A stretch of DNA of 64,000 nucleotides, taken from positions 53,844,883 to 53,908,882 of the forward strand of contig CM067298.1 in assembly GCA_034231615.1 (NCBI GenBank), read 5' to 3'. The notes beneath the pieces were generated by a model that had not been told where the DNA came from, did not search any database, and was given only the letters and a program-made list of their open reading frames with translations. The position numbers and the translations under genes are program-made. Positions 36,241 through 47,515 of this stretch are shown here, in pieces. This DNA comes from Meghimatium bilineatum (Eukaryota; Mollusca; Gastropoda; Stylommatophora; Philomycidae). Numbering within the stretch: position 1 is the first letter of the stretch; the number at the start of each line of letters is the position of its first letter.

Positions 36241-36645
36241 TTAGACTTACGTAAAACACAGGTTTATATATCGTCTCAATGGGACACCATAGACTATATC
36301 TAAAACTAGTGGGTAATGATGGGCAATGATGAGCACACAAGAGATCATAAAAATTACAATACACAAATCATATTCAACATTTCAACCAAAAGGTCTTTAT
36401 CAAGACACAAACAAAACATTAAAAGACGACGAATTGAAAAATTATCACAACGTCCAACAAAAATATTGAAATGATATGCCGGAAGGTCAGAAAGTACATA
36501 AAAACGTAAATATATGTGGAAAAGAAACGAACAAAAAGATGAGTAAATGACGGAACAAAAAGAATAAAGACAAAGACCACACCAAACCAGTACTAGACAT
36601 AAGAGTGGTCGGAATTGAGTCCAAAAGGCTTGAGTGTACCCAATT
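36241..36645. repeat. Inverted repeat, left arm
   Basis: Reverse complement of 36994-37397 with few mismatches and indels. It contains the reverse of the hammerhead-like motif (36375-36406). Confidence 0.9.
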
Positions 36646-36993
36646 GCTTCACATGTTGCTTTACATGTCCTTACGTGGTTCAGATGCGCTCCATTTCATT
36701 TCCCAAGGCCACTTTCTCCATCGATGAGGCCTTTACATGTGAATCCCGTAATGTCATTTACGTGATCATATGTAAACGCTGTGGCAAACAGTACATCGGG
36801 GAAACCGGCCTACGATTGAGCGATCGCTTGTGTAACCATCTTCATGCCATCAAGCACAGAACACCCACTCCTGTGGCCACACACTTCAACGGTGTTAATC
36901 ATCATGGTGCTTTGGATATTCAGGTCACCGCCATCAGATCTTGCACCACCGATTATAGATCTAGGTATGCTCTAGAAAACCGTCTCATTTTCG

Positions 36994-37397
36994 AATTGGG
37001 TACACTCAAGCCTTTTGGACTCAATTACGACCACTCTTATGTCTAGTACTGGTTTGGTGTGGTCATTGTCTTTATTCTTTTTGTTCCGTCATTTACTCAT
37101 CTTTTTGTTCGTTTCGTTTCCATATATATTTACGTTTTTATGTACTTTCTGACCTTCCGGCATATCATTTTCATATTTCCGTTGGATGTTGTGATAATTT
37201 TCTATTCGTCGTCTTTTAATGTTTTGTTTGTGTCTTGATAAAGACCTTTTGGTTGAAACGTTGAATATGATTTGTGTATTGTAATTTTTATGATTTCTTG
37301 TGTGCTCATCATTGCCCATCATTACCCACTAGTTTTAGATATAGTCTATGGTGTCCCATTGAGACGATATATAAACCTGTGTTTTACGTAAGTCTAA
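36994..37397. repeat. Inverted repeat, right arm
   Basis: Pairs with 36241-36645. It begins within the last codons of the GIY-YIG frame (ELGTLKPF) and ends ACGTAAGTCTAA. Confidence 0.9.
37231..37263 (+). ncRNA. Hammerhead-like motif in Penelope-like arm
   Basis: GTCTTGATAAAGACCTTTTG followed by GTTGAAACGTTG. GACC and GGTT can pair as stem II around a four-base loop, and GAAAC follows at the expected place. The first core box is CTTGATAA instead of CTGATGA, which should impair catalysis. Hammerhead motifs at the ends of Penelope-like elements have been described, so the position is meaningful. Confidence 0.4.
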
Positions 37398-37469
37398 ATA
37401 AATAAAGTCTACATGAACTATACAGGGCATAGTTACATTGCACGAATTGATCTGATTATATAACATATA

Positions 37470-37473
<4 letters not shown>

Positions 37474-37532
<59 letters not shown>

Positions 37533-37545
37533 ATATATATATAGT
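37474..37545. repeat. (AT)n microsatellite
   Basis: Alternating AT, interrupted once by GTGT, 80 bases after the Penelope-like element. Confidence 0.95.
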
Positions 37546-38189
37546 CCGTATGGTAACAAGAGCCTTGGATTCTAGTTCAAGGCAAGATGCAAAGAATAGG
37601 GTAAATGTCTTTTTCCCGGGTATGTGGTAGGAAACCAAGGATAATTGGAGGGGGCTATGGAATGGCTGACAGCGTATCACTTGTTTAAAAATGATTAGTG
37701 TCATTACATGTCTTATCTCAGCTTCTAACAGTGTAGTTCATCATATTAAACTCCCCCCCCCCAACCCTGATAACAACATGATACAGACCAGCGGACATTG
37801 CACACTTGCCTTTTGTGGCAGACTCGTAGGTGGCGGAGAATGCTAGGTGTACCATTACTGCTGATGTATCAACAAATCTGACATTAGAATGCATCACTAT
37901 TTGGTCCAGAAGAGTAAGTTGCCCTGATGGTAGAAAGTGCTCATATTGAGATACCTCTGTACTAGATTTCTCCCTGTTATAGAACAAAGTAAGCATGCAT
38001 AAACCCACTTAACACACTGCCTTTGAGATAACAACACTAATATAGATTGGATGTCACCACAGTAGCTCATATTATGAGGAACTGTACTTTAGAGATAAAT
38101 TTGTGGGGGGGGGGGTATCAAGATATATCTGCTCCTAGCTAACAGGGAATATTTCATTATGATATATATATATATATATATATATGATA

Positions 38190-38545
38190 ATTAGAAGACA
38201 ACATTGATGCCTTTGAGATGTGGGTATATAGAAGAATAGGGAGAACATCATGGAAAGAGAAGAAAACAAATAAAAAGGGTGCTAAAGACACTTAATATGA
38301 AGAAAGAACTACTAAGAGAAATAAAGATCAGGCAAATAAAATATTTTGGACACATTAAAAGTCATGATACCGTATTGAAGACCTTATACAAGTGGGAGAG
38401 TAACATCACCCAATGGACAGCTTACAGTCTAGCAGAGTGCACTACCAAGACAAAAGACGGGGGATGTTAGAGATCCGTTGCAGCCAACCTTCGGTGTGGA
38501 GACGACACTTGATGATTTTATATATATATATATATATATATACGT
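38190..38545 (+). mobile_element. LINE F remnant, C-terminal domain
   Basis: Broken frames read AFEMWVYRRIGRTSWKEK, then IRQIKYFGHIKSHDTVLK, then SLAECTTKTKDGGC. They parallel 7480-7905. The element ends with ATGATTTTATATATATATAT near 38510-38541. Confidence 0.65.
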
Positions 38546-38559
38546 GTGTGTCAATGTAT

Positions 38560-39700
38560 ATACATATGCATAGTGTAGTCGTCACTGCAGCAGTAAAAAT
38601 ACGGTAGGCTTAGTCTGGCAAAGTTCTAGGTACAGAAACAGATAATCGAACAATCTCATGAATTGTAAAGGTATGATCCCAGAGGGAGAGCGTAAGATAT
38701 CGAGATCAAGGATAGCATATACAAGAACAGCAATAACGGTGATGAAGCTGTTACATGATGAGCCAAAAATCGTGTTGACTTGAGGAATCACCGTTAACAG
38801 AAAGGTAACGAGTATGCTGTTGCTCTTCACAGTTGAACACGTCGCAGTGCATATAATCTACTGTGATTGACCTTTTATCAAGTAAACATGATACATTAAT
38901 TCTTCAGCGGAGTAAATGTGATATCAGTAAACGCATAATATTTCGTATTCGTAGACTCGTAATAATTCCACTTTGGAAATAACAACACATCTATTAAGCC
39001 ATGCATCTATGTTTTTAGTTCTTTGTTTGAGTATTGGAAATTTTACTTAGTCAATGCGTGGGATATTTTGTATAAATACAGCATGCAAATGCTGCAGTTT
39101 TAAGTGCGTTGATTGTTTACGCAGCGTATAATTAATTAACTGTATCAATGTTATATGTGTCTAATTGTAACGGAACGACAGTTCATACTAGTAAACGTAT
39201 GGAGAAGATACGAATATTAGTAATTTAGTATGATTTTGTGTTCAGCATCTGTGTGCTGCCGTACGTTCTCAGATCCCTGACAGATTATATGTTTCTTCAA
39301 AAACACATTTAATCAACTCCTCATCGCCAGTGCAATTTATTAACGGTAAACTATTGCATGATAGCTACGCGATAGTGATGACAATAATAATACACTAAAA
39401 AATCATTCACTAATGACGTCGGTCATAAAACACATTCATATATGTTTTATTTATGCATATCACAAGATAGTTTCAGTTAAATTTCATGTGCATCTAATAG
39501 TCATAAAACATATTCTTGGATGATACAACGCACCATATGAAAAAAATGTGCAGTAGGCAGCTCCTTATAAGGTATAAAAATCGAAAATAAATATCACATA
39601 GGCTAGTCAATGAATGATACAACACTTCATCTGCTATAAAAGTCAATTAGGTAGTCACTTACAGAGAACGACACAAAGAATAAATGAATAGAATGAGGGT
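38560..39700. other. Intron sequence, no recognised feature
   Basis: AT-rich intron with no coding or element signal that I can support. Confidence 0.4.
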
Positions 39701-39711
39701 GCTTGGTTGAA

Positions 39712-39893
39712 AATGTCTTGTAGCTAGAAAGGAGAGGTTTCGTGGGCAAGAGAGAATGATGGTCAATCAACGGTGTACTGGGACCGTCAGTCAACGTGTA
39801 ATGTCGGTTGCACTCAAGTAGAGATCTGAGCACTTATAGACTTGTCCGGAGTGCAGGGACGATGATCCAACGACTAACTAACTAACTAGAGTA
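39712..39893 (+). mobile_element. LINE A 3' end with (AACT)n tail
   Basis: One + strand frame, with two stops, reads QERMMVNQRCTGTVSQRVMS, then RSEHL, then TCPECRDDDPTTN and a stop. A short ACTAACTAACTA tail follows. It matches the C-terminus of the LINE at 20826-25020. Confidence 0.8.
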
Positions 39894-39954
39894 CGACACT
39901 TCACTAGCATCTAATATTCATACAACAAGTGCACCTAGGGTACTCATATCTGAA

Positions 39955-40190
39955 ATAACGTTAAATAGGAAGCTCTATGAAAGGTACACATAACATCTAC
40001 ACTAAATGTTATATGGGAAGCTCTATGAAAGGTACACATAACATCTACACTAAATGTTATATGGGAAGCTCTATGAAAGGTACACATAACATCTACACTA
40101 AATGTTATATGGGAAGCTCTATGAAAGGTACACATAACATCTACAATAAATGTTAAATGAGACCCTCTATGAAATATACACATAACATCT
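39955..40190. repeat. 48-bp minisatellite, nearly 5 copies
   Basis: The unit is GAAAGGTACACATAACATCT plus ACACTAAATGTTATATGGGA plus AGCTCTAT. The central three units are identical and the outer ones diverged. The minus-strand 16-residue repeat frame is a by-product. Confidence 0.93.
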
Positions 40191-40547
40191 ACAATACATG
40201 TTTGTTTGCTTGCGAAGGAGGAACATTATCATTGTCATTACATGATTGGAAACGCATACAATCCCGGTAAGTATTTTGCTTTAAGATATGCTGATCATTA
40301 ATGGTTGGTTTCTTTCCATTAGTACAATAATACAGTATCAAAGATAATATGATAAGTTTGCGCATCAATCATCACGTCAAAGCTGCTTTGTCACCTCATA
40401 CGATATGCATGTAATGTGATAGTATCACTCTTCGGTAATCCATATCGAAACTAGGTAAAGCATGGACAAGTGCCGTGCCTTATGCATGTGTACCACTAGG
40501 TGTAAATGGAAAGTAGAAGTGTTCAATTCTTTTTTCTAACTGTGATG

Positions 40548-41547
40548 TTATGTTATGTTATGTTCCTCCAGGGCCATAGGCGGCGCATAGGGCAGAAACC
40601 ATAGCTTTCCATTTCTGTCTTTGTGTTGCCAGGTCTTTCAATTGTTGTGTGTTGTTTAGGTTCATTGACATGCCTTCTCTATTAATGGTTCTTCGTAGAG
40701 CTTCTCTAGGTCTCCCTCTTCTTCTTACTCCAGGTGGCACCCAATATAGTGATTGCTGGGGAATTCTTAGGCTGTTCATTCTGAGAACATGGCCGATGTA
40801 AGTCCAACGCCTTTGTCTAATGAAGGAAGATATATAGGTTTGTTTGCTTTCCTCTCTTATAGTAGTGTTAGATTTAAAGTCACTCCACTTAACGTTCAGA
40901 ATGGTACGTAGGCATTTGTTTTCAAAGGAGTCGAGTCTTTTATCTGTGGCTTTTGTGGCTTTCCAACTTTCGCACCCATATGATAGAATAGGGATGATGT
41001 TGGAGTTAAATAACTTGAGTTTTGTGGTGTTTCTTAGTGTGTTTGACGTCCATATGTTGCGTAGTTTATTGAAAGCACCCGCTGCAAGGGCAATACGGTG
41101 TAAAATTTCTTTTGATGAGTCTCCATCCAATGTTAGATTGGTGCCTAAATATGTAAAATTGTTGACTTTTAATAATGGAACATTTTGAATTTCTATGTTG
41201 TCGTTGGATCTCGTAAAATCTAGTATATGAGTTTTTGATGTGTTGATTTTCAACCCTATCTGATTTGAGTAGTGTTGGAGATTGTCAAACTTAGATTGAT
41301 CATCTGTGTGGTTTGCGCTCAAAAGGGCTAGGTCATCTGCGTAGTCAAGATCTTCGAGAACGGTATTATTAATCCATTTTATTCCTGTCAGCTCATTTTC
41401 AGTGCTCTTTCTCATGACCCAGAACTGTGATAGCGATGACATAATGCAGCCTTGCTGTTCCAGTATGTATATGATGCAATTTTCCCATGTTCTCTTTTCA
41501 GATGGTATTTTACTGAAGTCTATCGATGAAATGCGATCTGGTTCCAT
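40548..41547 (-). mobile_element. LINE C, RT palm to C-terminus, long open frame
   Basis: The minus-strand open frame of 329 codons (41547-40558) is the longest in the window. It contains QGCIMSSLSQFWVMRKS (RT motif, with an apparent internal deletion before VMRKS) and LDYADDLALLSAN (catalytic YADD). The rest includes GLKINTSKTHIL, FTYLGTNLTLDGD, IIPILSYGCESWKA, RWTYIGHVLRMNSLR and RRRGRPREALRR. It ends with a stop and an (AACAT)n tail (seen as ATGTTATGTTATGTT at 40549-40562). The open frame suggests a fairly recent insertion, but the RT lacks its N-terminal fingers and there is no endonuclease, so it is 5'-truncated. Confidence 0.88.
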
Positions 41548-42118
41548 ACTGATCTGGAGCCCGAACCATTTGATTTTTGTGGAATGTCTATATATTCTTT
41601 GCAGAATGATTATTTCATCATATTTCTTATACTGTAATTTTTTATTATATCTCTTTCGTTTCGTGTGCTGTTCTCCTGCATTTCATTCGCATATTGCGGG
41701 TTTATTGTTTTAATTTATCTGTCAGAAATCTGGTCTGGCATTGGCTGCACAGTGCTGAAATGAACACTGTGTTTATTAACGTTCTATTTGAGATCATGTA
41801 TATATTCTGGTGTTTCAGCAGTGGTGATAATTTATATAAAACTGCGTTTTCCTGCTTGCATCGTGATTCTATTTCTCTATCTATTATCCCGTATTCCGAG
41901 AACACGTTGACTAGATACTTAAATCATGTAGCCTACTTGATTGAGTTTTGTGCCGTCGGTGTATTTCTTGTGGGGATTTATTTCTGCATTTCTTCTGTAT
42001 TTCTGATTTTGGTTTGTTGATTTGGCAATGCTATTTAATGCATTTAGATGGGGTTTTTCAGTTCAGATGTATCACTGTATATCAACGACTGATCGTCTGC
42101 GAATAACAATTCGTTAAT

Positions 42119-42398
42119 CGTCTTCTTCTTATGCGTCCGTTCTCAAACTCCTGTAGATTAGCAGGATGTAGTCCGGAGAACGGAATGCGCTGTGTCATGG
42201 TGTACAGCATTGTTGCGATAACTGCGCCTTACGTCCTGACACATCCGACTTCAGCATGGCTTTGGGTCACTGACCCTATATGGGCTGGGAGAGTCAACTC
42301 TATCCCATAACCTCCTTAGCCGCCTGTTACGACATGCATGGAAGATAAACATCGTTGCTATTCTTTTCTCCCTTTTCGGGCACCGCAACACACGGGCG
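42119..42398 (-). mobile_element. Short (GAA)n-tailed element with target-site duplication
   Basis: A complete 280-bp copy. It is flanked by AATTCGTTAAT (42108-42118) and AATTTGTTAAT (42399-42409), an 11-bp duplication with one difference. The tail is at the left (CTTCTTCTT) and the head with CGGGC at the right. It carries no frame. Confidence 0.9.
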
Positions 42399-42761
42399 AA
42401 TTTGTTAATGTTATTTTTTCCCCGTTCTCTTGTTCTGGTTGGTTTTCTTATTATATTATTGTTTAGGTTTCTGTTGTTATTTTATCTATACAGATACTGA
42501 ACAGAAGCGAGGATAATACGCATCACTATCTGGCTCCAGATGTTATTATGAATGTGTATGACATTCTTTTCACTTTTGCTTTATAGATTTGATAAAGTGC
42601 TCTGGTGTTTTCTAAGAGTTGACTGTGGAACCCATACTCTTCTAAGTATGTACATAGTTTGTCTCAAGACAAGGATATTAATGAAATGACATGATACCCA
42701 CTTTTTAATAATATAGTGCATACGCGGATGATATTTGAACAAAACATTCCACTTTATTCAG

Positions 42762-42977
42762 GCTGCCAGACTGACTAAAATGTGGATTCTGACAGAAGGC
42801 ATCAACGCTGGTGTCCCACGAATAATTGGAGAAGCTGTAGAGAATGAGCGAATCAAAAGAAAAATTATTGAGAGCGATGTTTCGCGTAGCGTATCTGGAA
42901 AGATTGTTGTTGTAGGAATTGTAGGTAGTGAAGACCTATGGTACGGAGACAGTTTGGAACGATCCACAAAACCTATG
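42762..42977 (+). CDS. TRPM-like gene, exon 4 (SLOG/LSDAT core)
   Basis: Acceptor TCCACTTTATTCAG, donor CTATG|GTATGT. It has 72 codons, phase 0 at both ends. It encodes the second strand and loop MWILTEGINAGVPRIIGEAV, which aligns with the TRPM signature AWI-TGG-N-GV---VG-A. The first glycine of TGG is Glu here. A third strand, GKIVVVGIVG, follows and matches K---IGIA. A charged insert (ENERIKRKIIESDVSRSVS) lies between them. Confidence 0.93.
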
Positions 42978-43044
42978 GTATGTTTCTGTGTATATTAATT
43001 AATTACAATTACGTGTAGAAATAAATTGTGTTTATTATCTTCAA

Positions 43045-43450
43045 TTGAAAGAAGGGAAATTAATTATCATTAAAATATATTGTTTTATCAATGTTTGTCC
43101 ACCTGCATTTCTGACTGCTTGTCTTTATGTTGATGTACTTGCGTTCCGTCTGAAATGTTTTAATTGTGATGTTTTTATTTGGTTCAAGGAGCCTATACCG
43201 TTACATGCATTTGCAATTATGATCTATCATCGCATCTCGTGCTATGATTATCAGACAGAACAAATGATACCACTTATCTACTCAGTAGTTTTCAGCTTCT
43301 TATATTTGTTACTATTTGTGCAATTTTCAAGTGCAATGAGCAAGTTACTCCGGCTGAAACTACATGGCGCCTTCATTTTTCATATATTAACAATGTCGGC
43401 GATGGCTGGTTTAATTATTTTAGAAGCAAAATGTACCTCTTATGGTTAAG
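43045..43450. other. Intron with a 134-codon open frame, not called as a gene
   Basis: The + strand frame 43045-43449 is hydrophobic (VVFSFLYLLLFVQFSSAM, MSAMAGLIILEA) but shows no family motif or splice signals in phase with the neighbouring exons. AT-rich introns easily produce such hydrophobic frames. Confidence 0.3.
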
Positions 43451-43689
43451 AAATCTTTCCTCAGCTGCGGAAGTGAGTCCAAATTCGTTATATCAGTCTT
43501 GGCGAAAATGGATATGCTGTGCCGAAATGTGAAAATAATGCAGTTTTCATATTAATGCTGGCGGTTCAGAGTACTTCACAGTCTCCAGTACCAGGTGGGT
43601 CATGAGCAAGACCTTGGCAGTTCAAACAAGCAGGTGTACGTACCTCTGAAGAATTCTGGCGCACCACAGCAATAGATGTCGTCTTGCGC

Positions 43690-43870
43690 ATTGCTCGCAC
43701 GTAGCGACTTTTGGAATCTTAGGTGCAAATGTATGGATACCTCATTTCTCATCTTGGAAACTAAATTAAAGGTCGACCGTGCAGTCGTTCTGCCGTCGTT
43801 GCTATACGCAGCAGACCCAGACACTGTCTGTGATAATGCGTGCAATGCAACTTAAACGTGTTTAACCATC
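43690..43870 (+). mobile_element. Small LINE remnant (RT thumb)
   Basis: The + strand frame reads TKLKVDRAVVLPSLLYAADP, corresponding to the TKL-VY-AVVLP-LLYACETW segment common in LINE reverse transcriptases. The rest is decayed. Confidence 0.55.
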
Positions 43871-46080
43871 GGTGATTGATATTGCCCATTGGTGTTCGTT
43901 GGTTTAATCACATCCCTGACACATAGACGCTACAAAGGTATATGTTGGAGAGAAATTGGGTATCAAATATGCAGAGCGGACCCCCCATTATCGACACGCT
44001 TGATAATATTAGAAGAAAAACAGACGGATATGCATAATAATCGTTCAGATGACACACATTTGCCTCACAGCATGAGTCAGCAAGATTTCCTCATTCGGAA
44101 AATGTAACGATTTAAATTGTGATGCAAATATGTGGCAGCACAACGGATCTGGTGCAAATCCCTACTGAGCCCTGCTATTTCTTCAGTGACTCCTCAGTCC
44201 TGCCTATATATATCATTCATTTACATACGCTAGGATAGAGTCTTCCAATGGGACTACTCTATGATGAAAACTGGGCTTCTTCATCTGCAATCATTCTGAA
44301 TGTCCTTGCCATATTGATGTAGTCCAGAGAACAATGCGTTTTTTATGAATTATAACCGTGCAGTATAAGGAAGCGTTCCAGTGGAGGTTAGAACACAATT
44401 TCAATGAATACTTGAAGATATCCAAGCACTGCATGAGAACTGCTTAGAAGCCATAGTTCTTGATTTTTCAGCCTGACTTGGATTAACACAAAGTATGTAT
44501 AAACAACTTTGAACGTTGCACGCACATAGAGGGAAATAAACACTCTAGGAGAAATCAGACATCTGTCTCATCATTCCTGTTTAATAAATAGTGTTTACAC
44601 AGCAACATAATTTTCAGAACTCGGACTGGACCTCTCCGTCATCGGTGAACTTACACACGTTAAAAAATCTACATGATTGTCTTCTTTACTACTCTTGTCT
44701 CTTTTTGCAAAGTAGGAATACCATTATCAACTGAAAATAAATATATCAACAGTCTGTGTGCGGGCGAATGTAATCGTAAACAAGTGTGCATGCTCATATG
44801 CGTCTTGTCTTTTCCAGATCCAACGTGTACTCTTTTGATCACCGCGTCGTAATATGATCTGCTTATATCGGACATTAACATTGGCAGCTCATCCAATGTT
44901 TCTGCATTTTCTTCTGCACGAGACGCAATGCACAGCTATCTTTCGTCACTTTAAGCCGACAGCGCTGCTGGGTTTGTTGTCGTAGATATCTCGGTGATAT
45001 TGCTTGTCTCTTTGCAGTCAATTCTCATTCTATCTACAGCCACGGAAATGAGCCTAAACCTTATTGACTAGAACGACAGCATGAGCGGCCTTTTTACTGT
45101 GTCATGGGTACACCACGGGGAGGTAGGTTTAGGATCTTGATTATCTGCTAACCCTGAGTCTGCCAAGAGCAATATGGTACCCTGTGCACGCCGTGAATTA
45201 GTTAAAGGATGGAATCTTATGCAACAGTCTTTTCTAACGTTTTCGTTCCACAGCATCCTTTTGGCACATTTTTTCACACTTTTCCCCTCTGAATGAAAAT
45301 AAAAATTGTGATCTTCTACCCATACTGTTTTAACTTTTCTTTATCTTTATGCTATGCTATTTTTACTTTTTGGTTTTCATTGAGATTGATGTTTGAAGTG
45401 TGGAATAAGATGATAAATATCGAGCACCACCCACCCCAGCCTCCAGAAAACCTTAAATAGACCTTCTGTGAGGTGTTCGCTCCATGTTGGGAAACACGGC
45501 TCCAAAGAGTTGTTTCTCCAACTCCTAATTGTGTACACTGTTTTGAGAAGAGATAATTTACCGAGAGTATTGTCAACTAGCATTATGATGTACAGTATAA
45601 GCAGTAGCCTTCTCTTGACAACACTGCTCGTATAACTGAAAAGTGGATTTACACATAGATAACACGCACGCACACATACACTCACACACACACAGAAACA
45701 CACGCGCGCGCATACACATACATATCCATGACTATCTCCGTATCAGGTAAATACTAAATAAAGTAAACATGTTACTGTAAATAGATAACTATCAATATAA
45801 AATAATAATAAATAATAATAATGCATAGAACAAAGACAATTATCGACGTGCCAGTCCTATTGGGACCTATATCAAGAAACAAATAACAGTAAAGAAAACA
45901 CAACCATAACAAATATATATAACCAAGTTATATATTTTTTTAAATATATTTAAACATATTTAAAACTATTTAAAGTCGCATCGAGAGTTAGGCAATGATG
46001 CGTTTTATCACCACTTCTGTTTATTACATATATCGATAGTATTATGAAAAAAAAAGACAAGATGCAAAATGAAAATATCA
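43871..46080. other. Intron sequence, no recognised feature
   Basis: AT-rich, with a CA/CG-rich alternating purine-pyrimidine run at 45664-45725 and a C-rich patch near 45427. Two stretches (around 43460 and 45030) share a short GCGGAA/GAGTCCAAA-like phrase and may be pieces of one old repeat. Confidence 0.4.
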
Positions 46081-46084
46081 GAGA

Positions 46085-46660
46085 ACTACCTTTTGCCCAC
46101 GATTAGTCTATATTAGCGTATGAAGAAACTGAACTTCAACGTCATCTAACATCCATGGACATTGAGTGTAAGAACAACAACATGAAGATAAGCATAGACA
46201 AAACACTAACCATGACAATATGAAGGGATACATACAATCTAAATATAATACTGTCTGATGGTAGTCTGCTGATGTGTGCAAACCATTTGATCTGTTGTCT
46301 CTTCATGTATTCTAAGATTGTTATGGTGCTGGTTTTTTTGTCGGATGTCCTCATTTCTATCTCAGATGGGAACAATCACTGTTGTATTCCACTCCTGTGG
46401 TGTATTTTGTGTCTTCCATATCACACTGAACAGACTGTATAGCTACATTATACCTGTTGCCCTAAGTATTTTTATTAGTTCTATATGCAATCCGTCCATT
46501 CCTGGTGCTTTGTTGCTTGTCTCTTAACGATATTTCTAGGATTCTGAGTAAGCATGCCATTTTAATGATTATATACAATGAAATTCCCACACCTGTCTTA
46601 TGTTCGCTCTGAAAACTTCCCGTGTACAATTGGAAATTTCTCAGATTACGCAAAGTCAAT
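46085..46660. mobile_element. LINE E pieces in opposite orientations
   Basis: On the + strand, 46110-46230 encodes YEETELQRHLTSMDIECKN then NMKISIDKTL, part of an RT palm/thumb. On the minus strand, 46375-46240 encodes EYMKRQQIKWFAHISRLPSD (the C-terminal domain). 46560-46380 (minus, frameshifted) encodes the RT finger region including FSVIWKTQNTPQEWNTTVIV. 46620-46520 (minus) carries another ACLLRILEISLRDKQQ copy. These parts normally lie in a different order on one strand, so the locus is rearranged. Confidence 0.55.
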
Positions 46661-47005
46661 AAATATACACACTTTCAGCTACATGGTATAATGTCTTGAT
46701 AGTCATTTCATTAGTGCTCCAGACTCTTTTGCCACCTACCGGTGTTCTGTCTGCAGGAATGTTGCATTTTAAAATATTATTTTATCGTTCAGTTTAAATT
46801 CAATGTAGGTTAACATGTAGAAACTGAAACATATCAAAAGCATTGCTACATTATAAGTAAAGTATTCACACCATAGATTATATATATAAGACTTGCTGCC
46901 TTACCTAATTGGTCGTACTGATGACTATACATACGTATCGTATATCTGTTTAGCAGTTTACTTGCCCCATATATTACATACAAATGTACATGGCTTTATT
47001 TATAG

Positions 47006-47195
47006 GACAGATGTGGTAAGTTCGTGATAGAAAACATGGGGGATGACAACCACGAGTTGAACCCTCATCACACGCACTTTCTGATCGTGAACAGTGGTGA
47101 CCAAGTAGACAAAGATCTTAAATGGAACACCCGCTTCCTTGTAGAATCACAGCTAATTAATCAAGTAACCAGCAAAAAAGGAAAAGGCATTGACG
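47006..47195 (+). CDS. TRPM-like gene, exon 5 (SLOG/LSDAT, HTHF strand)
   Basis: The acceptor is GCTTTATTTATAG and the donor is GACG|GTATTC. The exon holds 63 codons plus one base. This donor is chosen because its phase joins to exon 6 as D-E-ILDEW without a stop. An alternative donor at 47165 (CAA|GTAACC) would break the frame. The segment HHTHFLIVNSGDQVDKDL matches the very conserved HTHFILVD-GT strand of TRPMs. The following LKWNTRFLVESQLINQ matches the charged R--LE--IS helix. Confidence 0.9.
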
Positions 47196-47359
47196 GTATT
47201 CTAGAAAGTGTTTAATTAATTCTAAATTTAATTATGATCGTATGTGATCGTATGCCCGCATCGTATGTGATTGTTTTTAATTGTACATGTTTAAATTAAA
47301 TGATGAATCGAAACTTTTTATTTATAGTATTCACATTTATAGTAAAATTTCGAATTGTT

Positions 47360-47515
47360 TTTTTGCTCGTTCTTAAACTCCTAGTAGATCTCTCGTGTAG
47401 AAGGTCAATGATCCTACTATATTTCCAATAAGATGCAATCCAGAAAAATAAAATACATTGTGCTGTTTTTTTAATTAACGACCTGACACATCCTACTTCG
47501 GACTGGCAACTAATG
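47360..47515 (-). mobile_element. Diverged short element (subfamily without long head)
   Basis: GCTCGTTCTTAAACTCCTAG, CAATAAGATGCAATCCAG and GACCTGACACATCCTACTTC can be read in family order. An extra AAGGTCAATGATCCTA insert is shared with 50432-50585 and 57560-57722. Confidence 0.6.

Larger units (their letters stand above)
36241..37397 (+). mobile_element. Foldback Penelope-like element with GIY-YIG endonuclease
   Basis: A 143-codon open frame (36615-37046 +) holds a cysteine pair region, then NVIYVIICKRCGKQYIGE and GLRLSDRLCNHL, then ALENRLIFELGTLKPFGLN. This is a complete GIY-YIG nuclease domain of the Penelope type. No reverse transcriptase is present. The flanks are near-perfect inverted copies: left arm 36241-36645, right arm 36994-37397, about 404 bp each. 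The right arm includes the last codons of the frame. The element sits in the intron after exon 3 and could fold into a very long hairpin in the pre-mRNA. It is an RT-less derivative. Inverted terminal repeats are a known arrangement for this retroelement class. Confidence 0.85.

Noticed and set aside
43045..43449. 134-codon hydrophobic + strand frame that could be membrane segments of the channel
   Set aside because: It lies between SLOG exons where no membrane segment belongs, has no matching splice phases and no TRP motif.
44669..45277. Minus-strand frames that might be a nested gene
   Set aside because: They are short, with no shared domain, no phase-compatible splice sites, and composition like the rest of the intron.
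47165..47170. Alternative donor CAA|GTAACC for exon 5
   Set aside because: Phase 0 here would put exon 6 into a frame with an immediate stop. The donor at 47196 restores a continuous frame and better family similarity.
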